Origin: an uncultured candidatus Porisulfidus sp.
GTDB taxonomy: Bacteria > Pseudomonadota > Gammaproteobacteria > Poriferisulfidales > Poriferisulfidaceae
Reading direction: 5' to 3'
Length of the DNA: 64,000 nucleotides
Assembly (NCBI GenBank): GCA_958431155.1
Contig: OY288106.1
Coordinates: 1,133,888 to 1,197,887 of the forward strand
Of the stretch, positions 1 to 8,393 are shown in pieces. Each line of letters opens with the position of its first letter. The stretch's first letter is position 1. The position numbers and the translations under genes are program-made. The notes beneath the pieces are model-generated. The model saw only the letters and a program-made list of their open reading frames with translations. It ran no database searches and was not told the DNA's origin.

Positions 1-120
1 GGCGGCATTATCTCCCGGCATTTTGGCTGTTTCCGTGATTCGGCGAACGTCGGAACAGACAGAATCAGGTTGTCGTTCATGCCGCAGGGGGTTCCCTGTC
101 ACGCCCGTAGAATAGACATT

Positions 121-801
121 ATGGGAGACGACCCGCATACCTGCCCAACACGGCTCGTTGATGCGCGCAATATCGGAGTGCGACGCAACAAACGTTGGAT
201 CATCCGGCAAGTCGATATCCAGGTGACGCGCGGCGAACTAGTCTACTTGATTGGGGCCAATGGCGCCGGCAAATCGACCTGCGTCAAGGCCCTGCTCGGA
301 TTAATCCGCATCGATGAAGGAGAGATCGAGCAGGCGCCGGGACTGGAGGTGGGCTATGTCCCGCAGCGGCTATCGGTTAGTCCGACACTGCCTCTCAGCC
401 TTCGCCGCCTGGTCACACTGACCGGGCGTTTCTCCGCTCGCGACATTGATGCTGTGCTCGCCGCCGTCGGCCTGGAGAAACTTGGCGACCCTCCGGTCAC
501 GACCCTGTCGGGTGGCGAATTCCAACGGCTGCTGCTCGCACGGGCATTGATCCATCAGCCTGATCTCCTGGTCCTGGATGAACCGGACCAAGGCGTCGAT
601 ATCGCCGGTGCTGAAGTGTTCCATGAGTTGATCGAAGAGATTCGCCAAGACCTTGATTGTGGTGTCCTGTTGATTTCCCATGACATCAAAATGGTCATGG
701 ATGCCGACAGCGATGTGGTGGTCCTGGTGCCCCACGAACATGACCAGCAAAGCCCAGGCGGTGCTGCACAGTCCGCCGGGCATCACGGCAGCGACGCGTA
801 G
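121..801 (+). CDS. znuC: zinc ABC transporter ATP-binding protein ZnuC
   Basis: This is the ATPase subunit of a manganese/zinc-family ABC importer, which powers metal uptake across the inner membrane. The 226-residue protein has Walker A GANGAGKST at residues 45-53, the ABC signature LSGGEFQ near 131, Walker B LLVLDEP near 152 and the switch histidine in LISHD near 186. The C-terminus is rich in His, Asp and Gly, as in ZnuC proteins. The permease gene follows after 8 bases. I chose ATG 121 because homology begins there; in-frame TTG 70 and ATG 79 would add up to 17 residues without family similarity. No clear Shine-Dalgarno or Zur box is visible. Zinc rather than manganese specificity is inferred from the overall match and the His-rich tail; the binding protein gene (znuA) is not in the window. 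Confidence 0.88.
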   Translation: MGDDPHTCPTRLVDARNIGVRRNKRWIIRQVDIQVTRGELVYLIGANGAGKSTCVKALLGLIRIDEGEIEQAPGLEVGYVPQRLSVSPTLPLSLRRLVTLTGRFSARDIDAVLAAVGLEKLGDPPVTTLSGGEFQRLLLARALIHQPDLLVLDEPDQGVDIAGAEVFHELIEEIRQDLDCGVLLISHDIKMVMDADSDVVVLVPHEHDQQSPGGAAQSAGHHGSDA

Positions 802-809
802 TCAAAGAC

Positions 810-1616
810 ATGTTGGACGACTTCTTCGTGCGCGCCTTGCTTGCCGGCATCGGGCTGACGCTCGTCACCGGACCGGCGGGATGTTTCGTGGTCTGGCGGC
901 GGTTGGCCTACTTTGGCGAAACGATAGCGCATTCGGCCCTGCTCGGAGTCGCACTTGCCATCCTGATCGACCTCAATTTGGCGGTAGGCATATTCGCTAC
1001 CGCCTCCGTGGTCGTGTTGACCATGCTTTACCTTGAACGGCGCGACACGTTGCCGACCGACACCCTGCTCGGCCTGCTCGCACATGGCGGGCTCGCCCTA
1101 GGCCTCGTCATTCTGTCTTTCTTCTCGGATATGAGGATCGACCTGCAGGCACTGCTATTCGGGGACATTCTTGCCGTATCGCGGGTCGATTTGGCGGTGA
1201 TCTGGCTGGGTGGCGTAGCCGCACTGGGGGTGTTGTGGTGGATCTGGCGCCCGTTGCTGGCAATGACCGTCAGCGCCGATCTGGCTACGGTGGCAGGGTT
1301 GCGCCCAGAGCGTGCACGTCTGGCGTTCGGGCTTCTCGTGGCGGCAGCCATTGCCGTTTCGATCAAGATCGTCGGGGTTCTGCTGATCGTCGCGTTGCTG
1401 GTAATCCCGGCGGCGACGGTGCGCCGCTTTGCGTCAAGTCCGGAGAAAATGGCGGTCGGTGCCATTTTGGCGGGCATTGCCGCAGTGGCCGGAGGGTTGT
1501 TCGCCTCGGCCGAGTTCGACACGCCGTCAGGTCCCTCTATCGTCGTGACTGCACTGGCACTGTTTGCGGTGACTCGCCTACGCCGTCCACGCTCGATCAT
1601 CAACCGGATACAGTGA
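810..1616 (+). CDS. znuB: zinc ABC transporter permease ZnuB
   Basis: This is the membrane permease partner of the upstream ATPase. The 268-residue protein is almost entirely hydrophobic, with seven to eight membrane segments and the ABC-3 family pattern: GPAGCFVVWRRLAYFGETIAHSALLG near residue 22-47 and a late GVLLIVALLVIPAATVRR segment. It is translated 8 bases after znuC, so the two form an operon. Its 3' end overlaps the convergent metal-efflux gene by 17 bases (1600-1616), so import and export genes meet tail to tail. The family assignment is secure; the metal is inferred. Confidence 0.9.
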   Translation: MLDDFFVRALLAGIGLTLVTGPAGCFVVWRRLAYFGETIAHSALLGVALAILIDLNLAVGIFATASVVVLTMLYLERRDTLPTDTLLGLLAHGGLALGLVILSFFSDMRIDLQALLFGDILAVSRVDLAVIWLGGVAALGVLWWIWRPLLAMTVSADLATVAGLRPERARLAFGLLVAAAIAVSIKIVGVLLIVALLVIPAATVRRFASSPEKMAVGAILAGIAAVAGGLFASAEFDTPSGPSIVVTALALFAVTRLRRPRSIINRIQ

Positions 1617-2520
1617 CAGGATTGTCGGTGCAGTCTTCCAACTCGATTTGCACCGTGACGTGATCGATGTTGAAGCGCTCGTCCAAGCGGGTTCGAATGG
1701 CGGCAATAGTCGAATCCGGGTTGGCTCCCTCGGCAATACGTGCGTGCAGGGTCAACAGTGAATGCTCCTGCGACAAGGACCAGGCATGCACATGATGAAC
1801 ATCTTCGATAGTCGGGACGCGCGCGATCAGGTCCGGACCAATCTCTTCTACATTCAATTGCTTGGGGACACCTTCAAGTAGCACGTGTGCCGATTCTCTC
1901 AGCAGGAACCAGGCGCTTCGCAACACCAGCAAGCAGACCAGGGCAGAAAGAATCGGATCGGCCAGCATCCAGCCGGTCGTCATGATGATCAGCGCCGCAC
2001 TGACTGCCGCAATTGAACCGAGCATGTCGCTGATTACGTGGAGTAGAGCGCCGCGCACATTCAGGTTGTCGCGGTTCGCCCCGTGAAACAGCGCGAACGC
2101 ACCGATATTGACGATTAGGCCGAGTCCCGCCACCACGAGCATGGGGCCGGCGAGCACTTCGGTCGGGTTCATGAACCGGCCAATCGCTTCGGAAAAGATC
2201 CAGCCGACGATAAACACCAGGCTAATGCCGTTGGTGAAGGCGGCGAGAACCGGAAAACGATGATAGCCATAAGTTTGCATCTTGTCTTCTGGACGGCGGC
2301 TCAACCTGAAGGCGATCCAGGCGAACAGCAGGGACACCGTGTCGACCAGCATATGAGCGGCATCTGCCAGCAACGCCAGAGAACCCGAAATCACGCCGCC
2401 GACGATCTCGGCGATCATGAACCCCCCGATCAGCAGAAAAGCCCAGAAGATGCGGCGGGCGTCATTGTCATGTCCGCTCCGAGCGCGTTCGGAACCGTGC
2501 ACGTCGCGATTACCGAACAT
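1600..2520 (-). CDS. CDF family cation (zinc) efflux transporter
   Basis: This is a cation diffusion facilitator that exports divalent metal, probably zinc, in exchange for protons. The 306-residue form has six membrane segments, the paired transport-site HxxxD motifs (AAHMLVDTVSLL and LHVISDMLGS), and a cytoplasmic C-terminal domain containing HHVHAWSLSQEHSLLTLHA. ATG 2520 is chosen because a strong ribosome site (AAAGGAG) lies 8-9 bases upstream; an open frame continues to 2814 but without family similarity. It resembles ZitB/CzcD/DmeF proteins. The gene is convergent with znuB and overlaps its end by 17 bases. Substrate is inferred from family and from the zinc importer next door. Confidence 0.9.
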   Translation of the reverse strand: MFGNRDVHGSERARSGHDNDARRIFWAFLLIGGFMIAEIVGGVISGSLALLADAAHMLVDTVSLLFAWIAFRLSRRPEDKMQTYGYHRFPVLAAFTNGISLVFIVGWIFSEAIGRFMNPTEVLAGPMLVVAGLGLIVNIGAFALFHGANRDNLNVRGALLHVISDMLGSIAAVSAALIIMTTGWMLADPILSALVCLLVLRSAWFLLRESAHVLLEGVPKQLNVEEIGPDLIARVPTIEDVHHVHAWSLSQEHSLLTLHARIAEGANPDSTIAAIRTRLDERFNIDHVTVQIELEDCTDNPVTVSG

Positions 2521-2880
2521 CAGCGGATCTCCTTTGGTCGTCAATCGAATGACACCGCCAGACCGGCGCAAAAAACTGAGGTCGCCGGACAAGAAACGCT
2601 TCGGCGACACGCCGCTGGAGGGTTTTCCCGGGAGGTGAAAAAATAACCTGCATGGCCTCAGTATAGCGACCCCCACCGCCGGAAGTAGGCCGATACGAGG
2701 CCGTTTAACTGGGCTGCCGGAGCGAAACGAAAATGTCGGCGAATATGCCGTCGCGCGCCAACCTCCGGGGCGCCGGTTTCCGATGCCACCGATTCCCACG
2801 CAAGCAGCGGACATCTCGCCTTATATATAATATGCGTTTGCTTTCGCCAATCCAGTCGAAACACGCTCGAAGATAGACAC
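2521..2880. other. intergenic region between the divergent CDF and cox genes
   Basis: This 360-base stretch separates the divergently transcribed CDF transporter and coxB, so it must hold both promoters. Open frames here are extensions or shadows. The only striking element is an AT-rich run at 2821-2832 containing TATAAT at 2826-2831, 50 bases before the coxB ATG, which is a plausible -10. No good -35 sits 17 bases upstream, so an activator may be needed, or the match may be chance. Confidence 0.5.
2826..2831 (+). promoter_or_regulatory. candidate -10 element of the cox operon
   Basis: TATAAT, a perfect -10 hexamer in an otherwise GC-rich region, lies 49 bases before the coxB start. The hexamer at 17-base spacing (AGCAGC) does not resemble a -35. 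Assignment rests on position and base composition only. Confidence 0.35.
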
Positions 2881-3708
2881 ATGTCGGAAGAAATCCGTCG
2901 GATGTTACCGAATTTAAGATCCCTCCTGAATCTCCGCCGCTTCGCTGCGGTGGTGTTCCTGCTATCGTTCGCGGGCGCCGCGCAGGCCGGCTGGGACACC
3001 CTCAACATGCCGGTCGGCGTCACCGAAGTCAGCCGCATCGTTTATGACCTGCACATGCTGATCTTCTGGATTTGCGTGGCTATCGGCATCATCGTGTTCG
3101 GCGCCATGTTCTATTCCATCCTCATGCACCGGAAGTCCCGCGGCGTCACGGCCTCGACCTTCCACGAGAGCACGACCGTGGAAGTGATCTGGACGGTCAT
3201 CCCCTTCATCATTCTGGTCGCCATGGCGGTCCCGGCCACGGCCACCTTGATCAAGATGGAAGACTCCGGCGAATCCGAAATGACGATCAAGATCACCGGC
3301 TATCAGTGGCTGTGGCGCTACGACTACCTGGATCACGACTTCGGCTTCTACTCTTTCTTGGCAACCTCCCGTGAAGCAATCCGCGACCAGGCCGAGAAGG
3401 ATGAGAACTACTTGTTGGAAGTCGATCGCCCCCTGGTCATCCCTACCGGTACGAAAATCCGCATGCTGGTCACGGCCAACGACGTGATTCACGCCTGGTG
3501 GCTGCCGGATCTGGCCCTCAAGCGGGATGCCGTGCCGGGCTTCATCAACGAATTGTGGACTCTAGTCGAGACCCCCGGAATCTACCGGGGTCAGTGCGCC
3601 GAACTCTGCGGCCGCGATCATGGCTTCATGCCGATCGAGGTCCACGCCGTGCCCCCTGACGCATACCGCGCCTGGGTGGAAGAGCAAACCGCCAGCGCCA
3701 CCGAATAA
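2881..3708 (+). CDS. coxB: cytochrome c oxidase subunit II (CuA subunit)
   Basis: This subunit of aa3-type cytochrome c oxidase accepts electrons from cytochrome c at its periplasmic CuA centre. The 275-residue protein has a signal-like N-terminus ending in AGAAQA near residue 36, two membrane segments (about 57-80 and 103-125), and a cupredoxin domain. CuA ligands are visible: His204 in DVIHAWW, and Cys239, Cys243, His247 and Met250 in QCAELCGRDHGFM. There is no fused cytochrome c domain. It is the first gene of the cox operon, and coxA follows after 14 bases. The copper ligands make the call secure. Confidence 0.97.
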   Translation: MSEEIRRMLPNLRSLLNLRRFAAVVFLLSFAGAAQAGWDTLNMPVGVTEVSRIVYDLHMLIFWICVAIGIIVFGAMFYSILMHRKSRGVTASTFHESTTVEVIWTVIPFIILVAMAVPATATLIKMEDSGESEMTIKITGYQWLWRYDYLDHDFGFYSFLATSREAIRDQAEKDENYLLEVDRPLVIPTGTKIRMLVTANDVIHAWWLPDLALKRDAVPGFINELWTLVETPGIYRGQCAELCGRDHGFMPIEVHAVPPDAYRAWVEEQTASATE

Positions 3709-3722
3709 CCTACGGAGCCGAC

Positions 3723-5303
3723 ATGAGCGAAATCGCTGCCGACGCGCACGACGACCACCACGACTATCACCCCAGCGGCCTGTGGCGGTGGGTCACCACC
3801 ACCAACCACAAGGACATCGGCACGCTGTACCTGTGGCTGGCCATGATCATGTTCTTCATCGGTGGCGCGATGGCACTGGTGATTCGCACCGAACTGTTCT
3901 CTCCAGGCCTGCAGTTCGTCGATCCGCAGTTCTTCAACTCGATGACCACGCTGCATGCGCTGGTGATGATCTTCGGCGTGGTGATGCCCGCCTTTACCGG
4001 CCTGGCCAACTGGCAGATCCCCCTGATGGTCGGCGCCACTGACATGGCGCTGCCACGCTTGAACAACTGGAGTTTCTGGATCCTGCCGTTCGCGTTCACC
4101 ATGCTGCTGTCGACCCTGTTCATGGACGGCGGCGGACCGGCCGGCGGCTGGACCCTGTATCCCCCGCTCACCCTGCAGACCGGCGACGCCCTGCCGTTCG
4201 TCATTTTCTCTATCCACTTCATGGGCATGTCTTCCATCATGGGCGCGATCAACGTCATCGCCACCATCATCAACATGCGCGCGCCGGGCATGCACATGAT
4301 GAAGATGCCCCTGTTCGTCTGGACTTGGCTCATCACCGCTTTTCTGCTGATTGCCGTGATGCCGGTGCTGGCGGGCGGCGTCACCATGCTGCTGACCGAC
4401 AAGTTCTTCGGCACCAGCTTCTTCAATGCGGCCGGCGGCGGCGACCCGGTCATGTTCCAGCACATTTTCTGGTTCTTCGGCCATCCGGAGGTCTACATCC
4501 TGATCCTGCCCTCGTTCGGGGTGGTCTCCAGCATCCTGCCGACCTTCTCCCGCAAGCCGTTGTTCGGCTACAGCTCGATGGTCTACGCCACCGCCTCGAT
4601 CGCCTTCCTGTCGTTCGTCGTGTGGGCCCATCACATGTTCACCGTCGGCATGCCGCTGGCCGGCGAATTGTTCTTCATGTTTGCCACCATGCTGATTGCG
4701 GTGCCAACGGGCGTCAAGGTCTTCAACTGGGTTGCCACCATGTGGCGGGGTTCGATGACGTTCGAGACCCCGATGCTGTTCGCCATCGGCTTCATCATCA
4801 TGTTCACCATCGGCGGCTTTTCAGGATTGATGCTGGCAATCGTGCCGGCGGACTTCCAGTACCACGATTCCTATTTCGTGGTTGCCCACTTCCACTACGT
4901 CTTGGTCCCGGGATCGATTTTCGCGATCATGGCCGCCGTCTACTACTGGCTGCCGAAATGGACCGGCAATCACTATCCGGAACGCTTGGGCAAGTGGCAC
5001 TTCTGGCTATCCACCATCTTCGTCAACCTGACTTTCTTCCCGATGCACTTCGTCGGCCTCGCCGGCATGCCGCGGCGCATCCCCGACTATGCGCTGCAGT
5101 TCGCCGACTACAACATGCTGGCCTCGGTCGGCGCATTCGGCTTCGGCTTCGCGCAGTTGCTGTTCCTGTACATCGTGCTGGTGACCATCCGGGGCGGCGA
5201 GAAAGCCACGGACCGGGTCTGGGAAGGTGCTGAAGGGCTGGAATGGACCCTACCCTCGCCGCCGCCCTATCACAGCTTCACCACACCGCCGGTGATCCGA
5301 TGA
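3723..5303 (+). CDS. coxA: cytochrome c oxidase subunit I
   Basis: This is the catalytic subunit, which reduces oxygen to water at the haem a3-CuB site and pumps protons. The 526-residue protein has twelve membrane segments. Visible motifs are a haem a histidine in TTLHALVMIFG near 78, the CuB His-Tyr pair in GHPEVYILILPS near 253, the HH pair in VWAHHMFTVG near 302, and the haem histidines in VVAHFHYVLVPG. The E-V-Y pattern marks an A-type oxidase. The N-terminus is His/Asp-rich (DAHDDHHDYH). Its stop overlaps the start of a 38-residue small gene (ATGA), showing tight translational coupling. Confidence 0.98.
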   Translation: MSEIAADAHDDHHDYHPSGLWRWVTTTNHKDIGTLYLWLAMIMFFIGGAMALVIRTELFSPGLQFVDPQFFNSMTTLHALVMIFGVVMPAFTGLANWQIPLMVGATDMALPRLNNWSFWILPFAFTMLLSTLFMDGGGPAGGWTLYPPLTLQTGDALPFVIFSIHFMGMSSIMGAINVIATIINMRAPGMHMMKMPLFVWTWLITAFLLIAVMPVLAGGVTMLLTDKFFGTSFFNAAGGGDPVMFQHIFWFFGHPEVYILILPSFGVVSSILPTFSRKPLFGYSSMVYATASIAFLSFVVWAHHMFTVGMPLAGELFFMFATMLIAVPTGVKVFNWVATMWRGSMTFETPMLFAIGFIIMFTIGGFSGLMLAIVPADFQYHDSYFVVAHFHYVLVPGSIFAIMAAVYYWLPKWTGNHYPERLGKWHFWLSTIFVNLTFFPMHFVGLAGMPRRIPDYALQFADYNMLASVGAFGFGFAQLLFLYIVLVTIRGGEKATDRVWEGAEGLEWTLPSPPPYHSFTTPPVIR

Positions 5304-5416
5304 CACAGCCCCAGACGCCCGAGCGCCGTGCCGCGTTGCGAACCGCCTGGATCGTAGGGATCGTCGCCATGGTGATCTACGTCGGCTTCTACTTCCTGGT
5401 GGGAACTGCCGGATGA
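5300..5416 (+). CDS. cytochrome oxidase small assembly protein (38 aa)
   Basis: This very short gene sits between coxA and cox11. The 38-residue product has a charged N-terminus (MTQPQTPERRAALRTAW) and one membrane helix (about residues 16-35, IVGIVAMVIYVGFYFLVG). Both ends overlap neighbours by four bases as ATGA, at 5300-5303 with coxA and at 5413-5416 with cox11, so it is translated as part of the operon. Proteins of this size and position occur in other proteobacterial cox operons, where they are named cytochrome oxidase small assembly proteins. Function is inferred from position only. Confidence 0.8.
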   Translation: MTQPQTPERRAALRTAWIVGIVAMVIYVGFYFLVGTAG

Positions 5417-5961
5417 ACCATCCGCATCGTCGCACGGCGATCCGGCTGGCAGCAGTCTGCGTGCTGATGCTGGGCTTTTCTTACGCGCTAGTCCCATTGT
5501 ACGACGCCTTGTGCGACCTCACCGGCCTGTCCGGATCAACCGGTAACCTGACCCAAGCGGCTCCTGCCGCACCCAAAACCGGAACCGCCATCGAGCGGCA
5601 GGTCACCCTGCAGTTCGTCGCAAACGTCGATCGCTCCATGCCTTGGGACATCCGCCCCGACCAGTTCGAGATGAAGGTCCAGCCCGGACAGACTTATCAG
5701 ACCGTGTTTCATGCGTACAACCGAACTGCACGGCCCATGACCGGTCAGGCCGTCCCCAGCGTCGCTCCGCAAATGGCTGCGCCACACCTGATCAAGCAGG
5801 AATGTTTCTGCTTCACCAGCCAGCCGCTCGAGGCCGGTGAGCGTGTTGAAATGCCTTTGATTTTCCGGGTTAGCGAACGCCTGCCCGAGACCATCGAGAC
5901 TCTGACCCTGTCGTACACCTTCTTTGACGTCTCCCAGACCTCTGGGACCCAATCAAGTTGA
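5413..5961 (+). CDS. ctaG: cytochrome c oxidase assembly protein CtaG/Cox11
   Basis: This copper chaperone delivers copper to the CuB site of subunit I. The 182-residue protein has one N-terminal membrane anchor (about 11-32) followed by a periplasmic immunoglobulin-like domain. The copper-binding cysteine pair is in ECFCFTSQPL, near residue 131. The sequence FSYALVPLYDALCDLTGLSG after the anchor is the family's conserved start. It begins inside the stop of the preceding 38-residue gene, and subunit III follows after 6 bases. The call is secure. Confidence 0.95.
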   Translation: MNHPHRRTAIRLAAVCVLMLGFSYALVPLYDALCDLTGLSGSTGNLTQAAPAAPKTGTAIERQVTLQFVANVDRSMPWDIRPDQFEMKVQPGQTYQTVFHAYNRTARPMTGQAVPSVAPQMAAPHLIKQECFCFTSQPLEAGERVEMPLIFRVSERLPETIETLTLSYTFFDVSQTSGTQSS

Positions 5962-5967
5962 TCTCTC

Positions 5968-6837
5968 ATGTCGAACCCTACGCTCTACTACATCCCCGAA
6001 CCCAGTCACTGGCCAATCATCGGTTCCGTCGGCCTGTGCACCGCCCTGGTCGGTGCCGCGCTGATGATGCTGGGCTCGGCGGCTGGCTCCTGGCTTTTGG
6101 CGGCTGGCGTCCTGATCGTGGTGCTCATGATGTTCGGCTGGTTCGGCACCGTAATCAGCGAGAGCGAAAGCGAAACCTACAACGCACAGGTCGACATGTC
6201 GTTTCGTTGGGGGATGTTCTGGTTCATCTTCTCGGAGGTGATGTTCTTCGCCGCCTTCTTCGGTGCCCTCTACTACGCCCGCCAGTACTCGCTGCCGTGG
6301 CTCGGGGGCGAGGGCCCGGGCATCCTGACCAATACCTACCTGTGGGATGGCTACGAGGCGCTATGGCCCTACACCGCGGACGGTCCGGGCGAGATCGGCG
6401 GCGGCTTCACCCATATGGCTGCCTGGGGCCTGCCCGCGATCAACACGCTGGTCCTGCTGACCAGCGGCGGCACGGTCACCTGGGCGCACCACGCCCTCAA
6501 GGCCGGGCACCGGGGACAACTGATCGCCGGGCTGTTTCTGACCGTGGCGCTGGGCTTCCTCTTCATCGGGCTGCAGGCGATCGAGTACGTGCATGCCTTC
6601 ACGGAACTCAACCTGACCCTGGGGTCTGGAATCTACGGTTCAACTTTCTTCATGCTGACCGGTTTTCACGGCCTGCATGTCACGATTGGGGCCCTGATCC
6701 TGACCGTCGTGCTGCTTCGCTGCATTTCCGGACATTTCACCCCGAATCGCCACTTCGCCTTCGAAGCGGCCGCCTGGTACTGGCACTTCGTTGATGTCGT
6801 GTGGCTTGGCCTGTTCGTCTTCGTCTACTGGCTGTAA
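5968..6837 (+). CDS. coxC: cytochrome c oxidase subunit III
   Basis: This structural subunit of the aa3 oxidase stabilises turnover of subunit I. The 289-residue protein has seven membrane segments and the family sequences RWGMFWFIFSEVMFFAAFFG, with the conserved Glu, and HFVDVVWLGLFVFVYW at its C-terminus. It follows cox11 by 6 bases in the same operon, in the order coxB-coxA-small-cox11-coxC. A convergent small membrane gene begins 10 bases downstream, leaving almost no room for a terminator. Confidence 0.97.
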   Translation: MSNPTLYYIPEPSHWPIIGSVGLCTALVGAALMMLGSAAGSWLLAAGVLIVVLMMFGWFGTVISESESETYNAQVDMSFRWGMFWFIFSEVMFFAAFFGALYYARQYSLPWLGGEGPGILTNTYLWDGYEALWPYTADGPGEIGGGFTHMAAWGLPAINTLVLLTSGGTVTWAHHALKAGHRGQLIAGLFLTVALGFLFIGLQAIEYVHAFTELNLTLGSGIYGSTFFMLTGFHGLHVTIGALILTVVLLRCISGHFTPNRHFAFEAAAWYWHFVDVVWLGLFVFVYWL

Positions 6838-6847
6838 CGGTACCGCA

Positions 6848-7057
6848 TCAAGGCCTGGGATGCAGCCCATGCGGCTCGATCCAGCCCATCCAGCCTGCCA
6901 GCAGCAGCAGCAAAAACAGGCCGATCGATAGGCCGATCCGCCAAGTCAGCGCCCGTACGGTGCGGTGGGTCGAGCCTCGATCCCGCACCAGAAACACCAA
7001 GGCCGAGAACAGGCTTGCCAGAATTACCAGCAATAGAATGATCACCAGGAATTTCAT
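6848..7057 (-). CDS. DUF2909 family twin transmembrane protein
   Basis: The 69-residue product has two membrane helices (about 3-23 and 41-61) separated by a basic loop (RDRGSTHRTVRALTWR). Such DUF2909 proteins are commonly found inside proteobacterial cox loci. It lies on the opposite strand between coxC (10 bases away, tail to tail) and the SURF1 gene (21 bases away, head to head). Its role is unknown; the conserved setting suggests something in oxidase biogenesis. Confidence 0.8.
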   Translation of the reverse strand: MKFLVIILLLVILASLFSALVFLVRDRGSTHRTVRALTWRIGLSIGLFLLLLLAGWMGWIEPHGLHPRP

Positions 7058-7078
7058 TGTGGGCTCCGCCTGATCTCC

Positions 7079-7801
7079 ATGCGTCGACTCCGCCCTACAC
7101 TCCTACTCAGTTTCGCGACCGTCGCGCTGACGGCCATCTTCCTCTCGCTAGGGTTCTGGCAACTGGAACGGGCCGAACTCCGTCGGGCTCAAGACGAATT
7201 GAAACAGGAAAGGGCGCAATTGAGCCCCGTTTATATCACATCCTTTCCCGAGGAATCCCTTGAGGAACTGGCTGGCCGCCGGATTCGCCTGCGCGGGCAC
7301 TACCTGCCGTGGCAGTTCCTGCTCGACAACCAGATCCACAACAAACAGCCCGGCTACCACGTGCTCAGTCCTTTCGAACTCTCCACTTACCAGCAGATCG
7401 TGCTGGTCAACCGAGGCTGGGTTCCCGCCAGAGCGGACCGCACCCGATTACCCTCCGTCCCGGTTGATTCTGAGACCGAGATCCAGCTCGAAGGGATGAT
7501 CTATCTTCCCCAACCCAACCCGTTCACCGACTTAGAATACCTGCTGGAGGGCCACGGCTGGCCGCAAGTGATTCAGGGCATTGATTATTCCCGCCTCGCC
7601 GAGCGCCTGTCCGAGCTTTCGCTCGTCCCCGCCACGGTTCGGCTCGGCGAGGACCAGCCGCACGGTTATGCGCGTGCCTGGCCAACCCCTCCGATGAGCG
7701 CAGAGAAACATACCGCATACGCCGTTCAATGGTTCGCCATGGCCGGTGCGGTAGTGATTCTGTTTCTGTTGTATCTCGTGCGACCGATGCTTCGGGACTA
7801 A
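7079..7801 (+). CDS. SURF1 family cytochrome oxidase biogenesis protein
   Basis: SURF1 (Shy1) proteins assist haem a insertion into cytochrome oxidase subunit I. The 240-residue protein has the family's layout: an N-terminal helix (about 7-27, followed by LGFWQLERAELR), a periplasmic domain with GRRIRLRGHYLPWQFLLDNQ and VLVNRGWVPA, and a C-terminal helix (about 212-234, with YAVQWFAMAGAVVILFLLYL). Its stop overlaps the next start (TAATG). It continues the cox locus after the reverse DUF2909 gene. Confidence 0.94.
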   Translation: MRRLRPTLLLSFATVALTAIFLSLGFWQLERAELRRAQDELKQERAQLSPVYITSFPEESLEELAGRRIRLRGHYLPWQFLLDNQIHNKQPGYHVLSPFELSTYQQIVLVNRGWVPARADRTRLPSVPVDSETEIQLEGMIYLPQPNPFTDLEYLLEGHGWPQVIQGIDYSRLAERLSELSLVPATVRLGEDQPHGYARAWPTPPMSAEKHTAYAVQWFAMAGAVVILFLLYLVRPMLRD

Positions 7802-8388
7802 TGTTTCATCTAGGCGCGCACCCCGAGGCCCGGCGCTTGTTGCGCTCACGTCTCTATCTGCTCGGGCTGGTGCTGGCGTTCGCCGGCCCCCTGATTGCCT
7901 CGGTCGTGCTGTACCACAACCCGCAATTGCGCGGAGACATCGGCGGCAACAACCACGGCTCCCTGATCCTGCCGCCTCAGCCGCTTGGCCGCAATCTGTT
8001 CCGGCTCCCCGATCAGCCTCCACGCTGGACCCTGCTCTATCACGCCCGAGCCGAGGCCTGCAGTCTCGACTGTGAAGCCACCCTCTTCATGATGCGGCAA
8101 GTTCATAAATCCCTGGGGTCCAAACGCAATCGGGCACAAGTCCTGATCCTGCTCGAACACTCGGGACTGCATGGAAACTATGCACCGATGCTGAGACACT
8201 TCAGCCCGGACCAGGTGCGGGTTTCCCCCGAAACCCTCGATCTGAGCGCGCTGGACGACCAACCCGGCGACACCCTGTTCATTGTCGATCCTCTGGGCAA
8301 CCTGCTGATGTACTACGACAACCAGGCCACTTCCAAGGGAATACTGGCTGACCTCAAACGCCTGCTGTCCGCTTCCCGGATCGGCTGA
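7801..8388 (+). CDS. cox-locus membrane protein with thioredoxin-like (SCO-like) domain
   Basis: The 195-residue protein has one N-terminal helix (about 18-38) and then a domain with LLYHARAEACSLDCEATLFMM, where Cys-x3-Cys resembles the copper/thiol motif of SCO1-type proteins, and a late DTLFIVDPLGNLLMYY that matches the thioredoxin fold end. It sits between SURF1 and ctaA, a place where proteobacteria often code for such a protein. Start ATG 7801 overlaps the SURF1 stop by one base. A role in oxidase assembly is inferred from motif and position. Confidence 0.85.
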   Translation: MFHLGAHPEARRLLRSRLYLLGLVLAFAGPLIASVVLYHNPQLRGDIGGNNHGSLILPPQPLGRNLFRLPDQPPRWTLLYHARAEACSLDCEATLFMMRQVHKSLGSKRNRAQVLILLEHSGLHGNYAPMLRHFSPDQVRVSPETLDLSALDDQPGDTLFIVDPLGNLLMYYDNQATSKGILADLKRLLSASRIG

Positions 8389-8393
8389 CTTCG

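Noticed and set aside
1..21. Possible start of a divergent znuA-like gene (ATG at 21 on the minus strand)
   Set aside because: Only seven codons are in the window, too few to support a gene.
2658..3038. Reverse frame covering the coxB promoter region
   Set aside because: It overlaps the coxB N-terminus antisense and shows no protein-like features.
3618..4634. Long reverse open frame (338 codons) inside coxB/coxA
   Set aside because: It is the antisense shadow of coxA; the His/Gln/Asp-rich translation has no family features.
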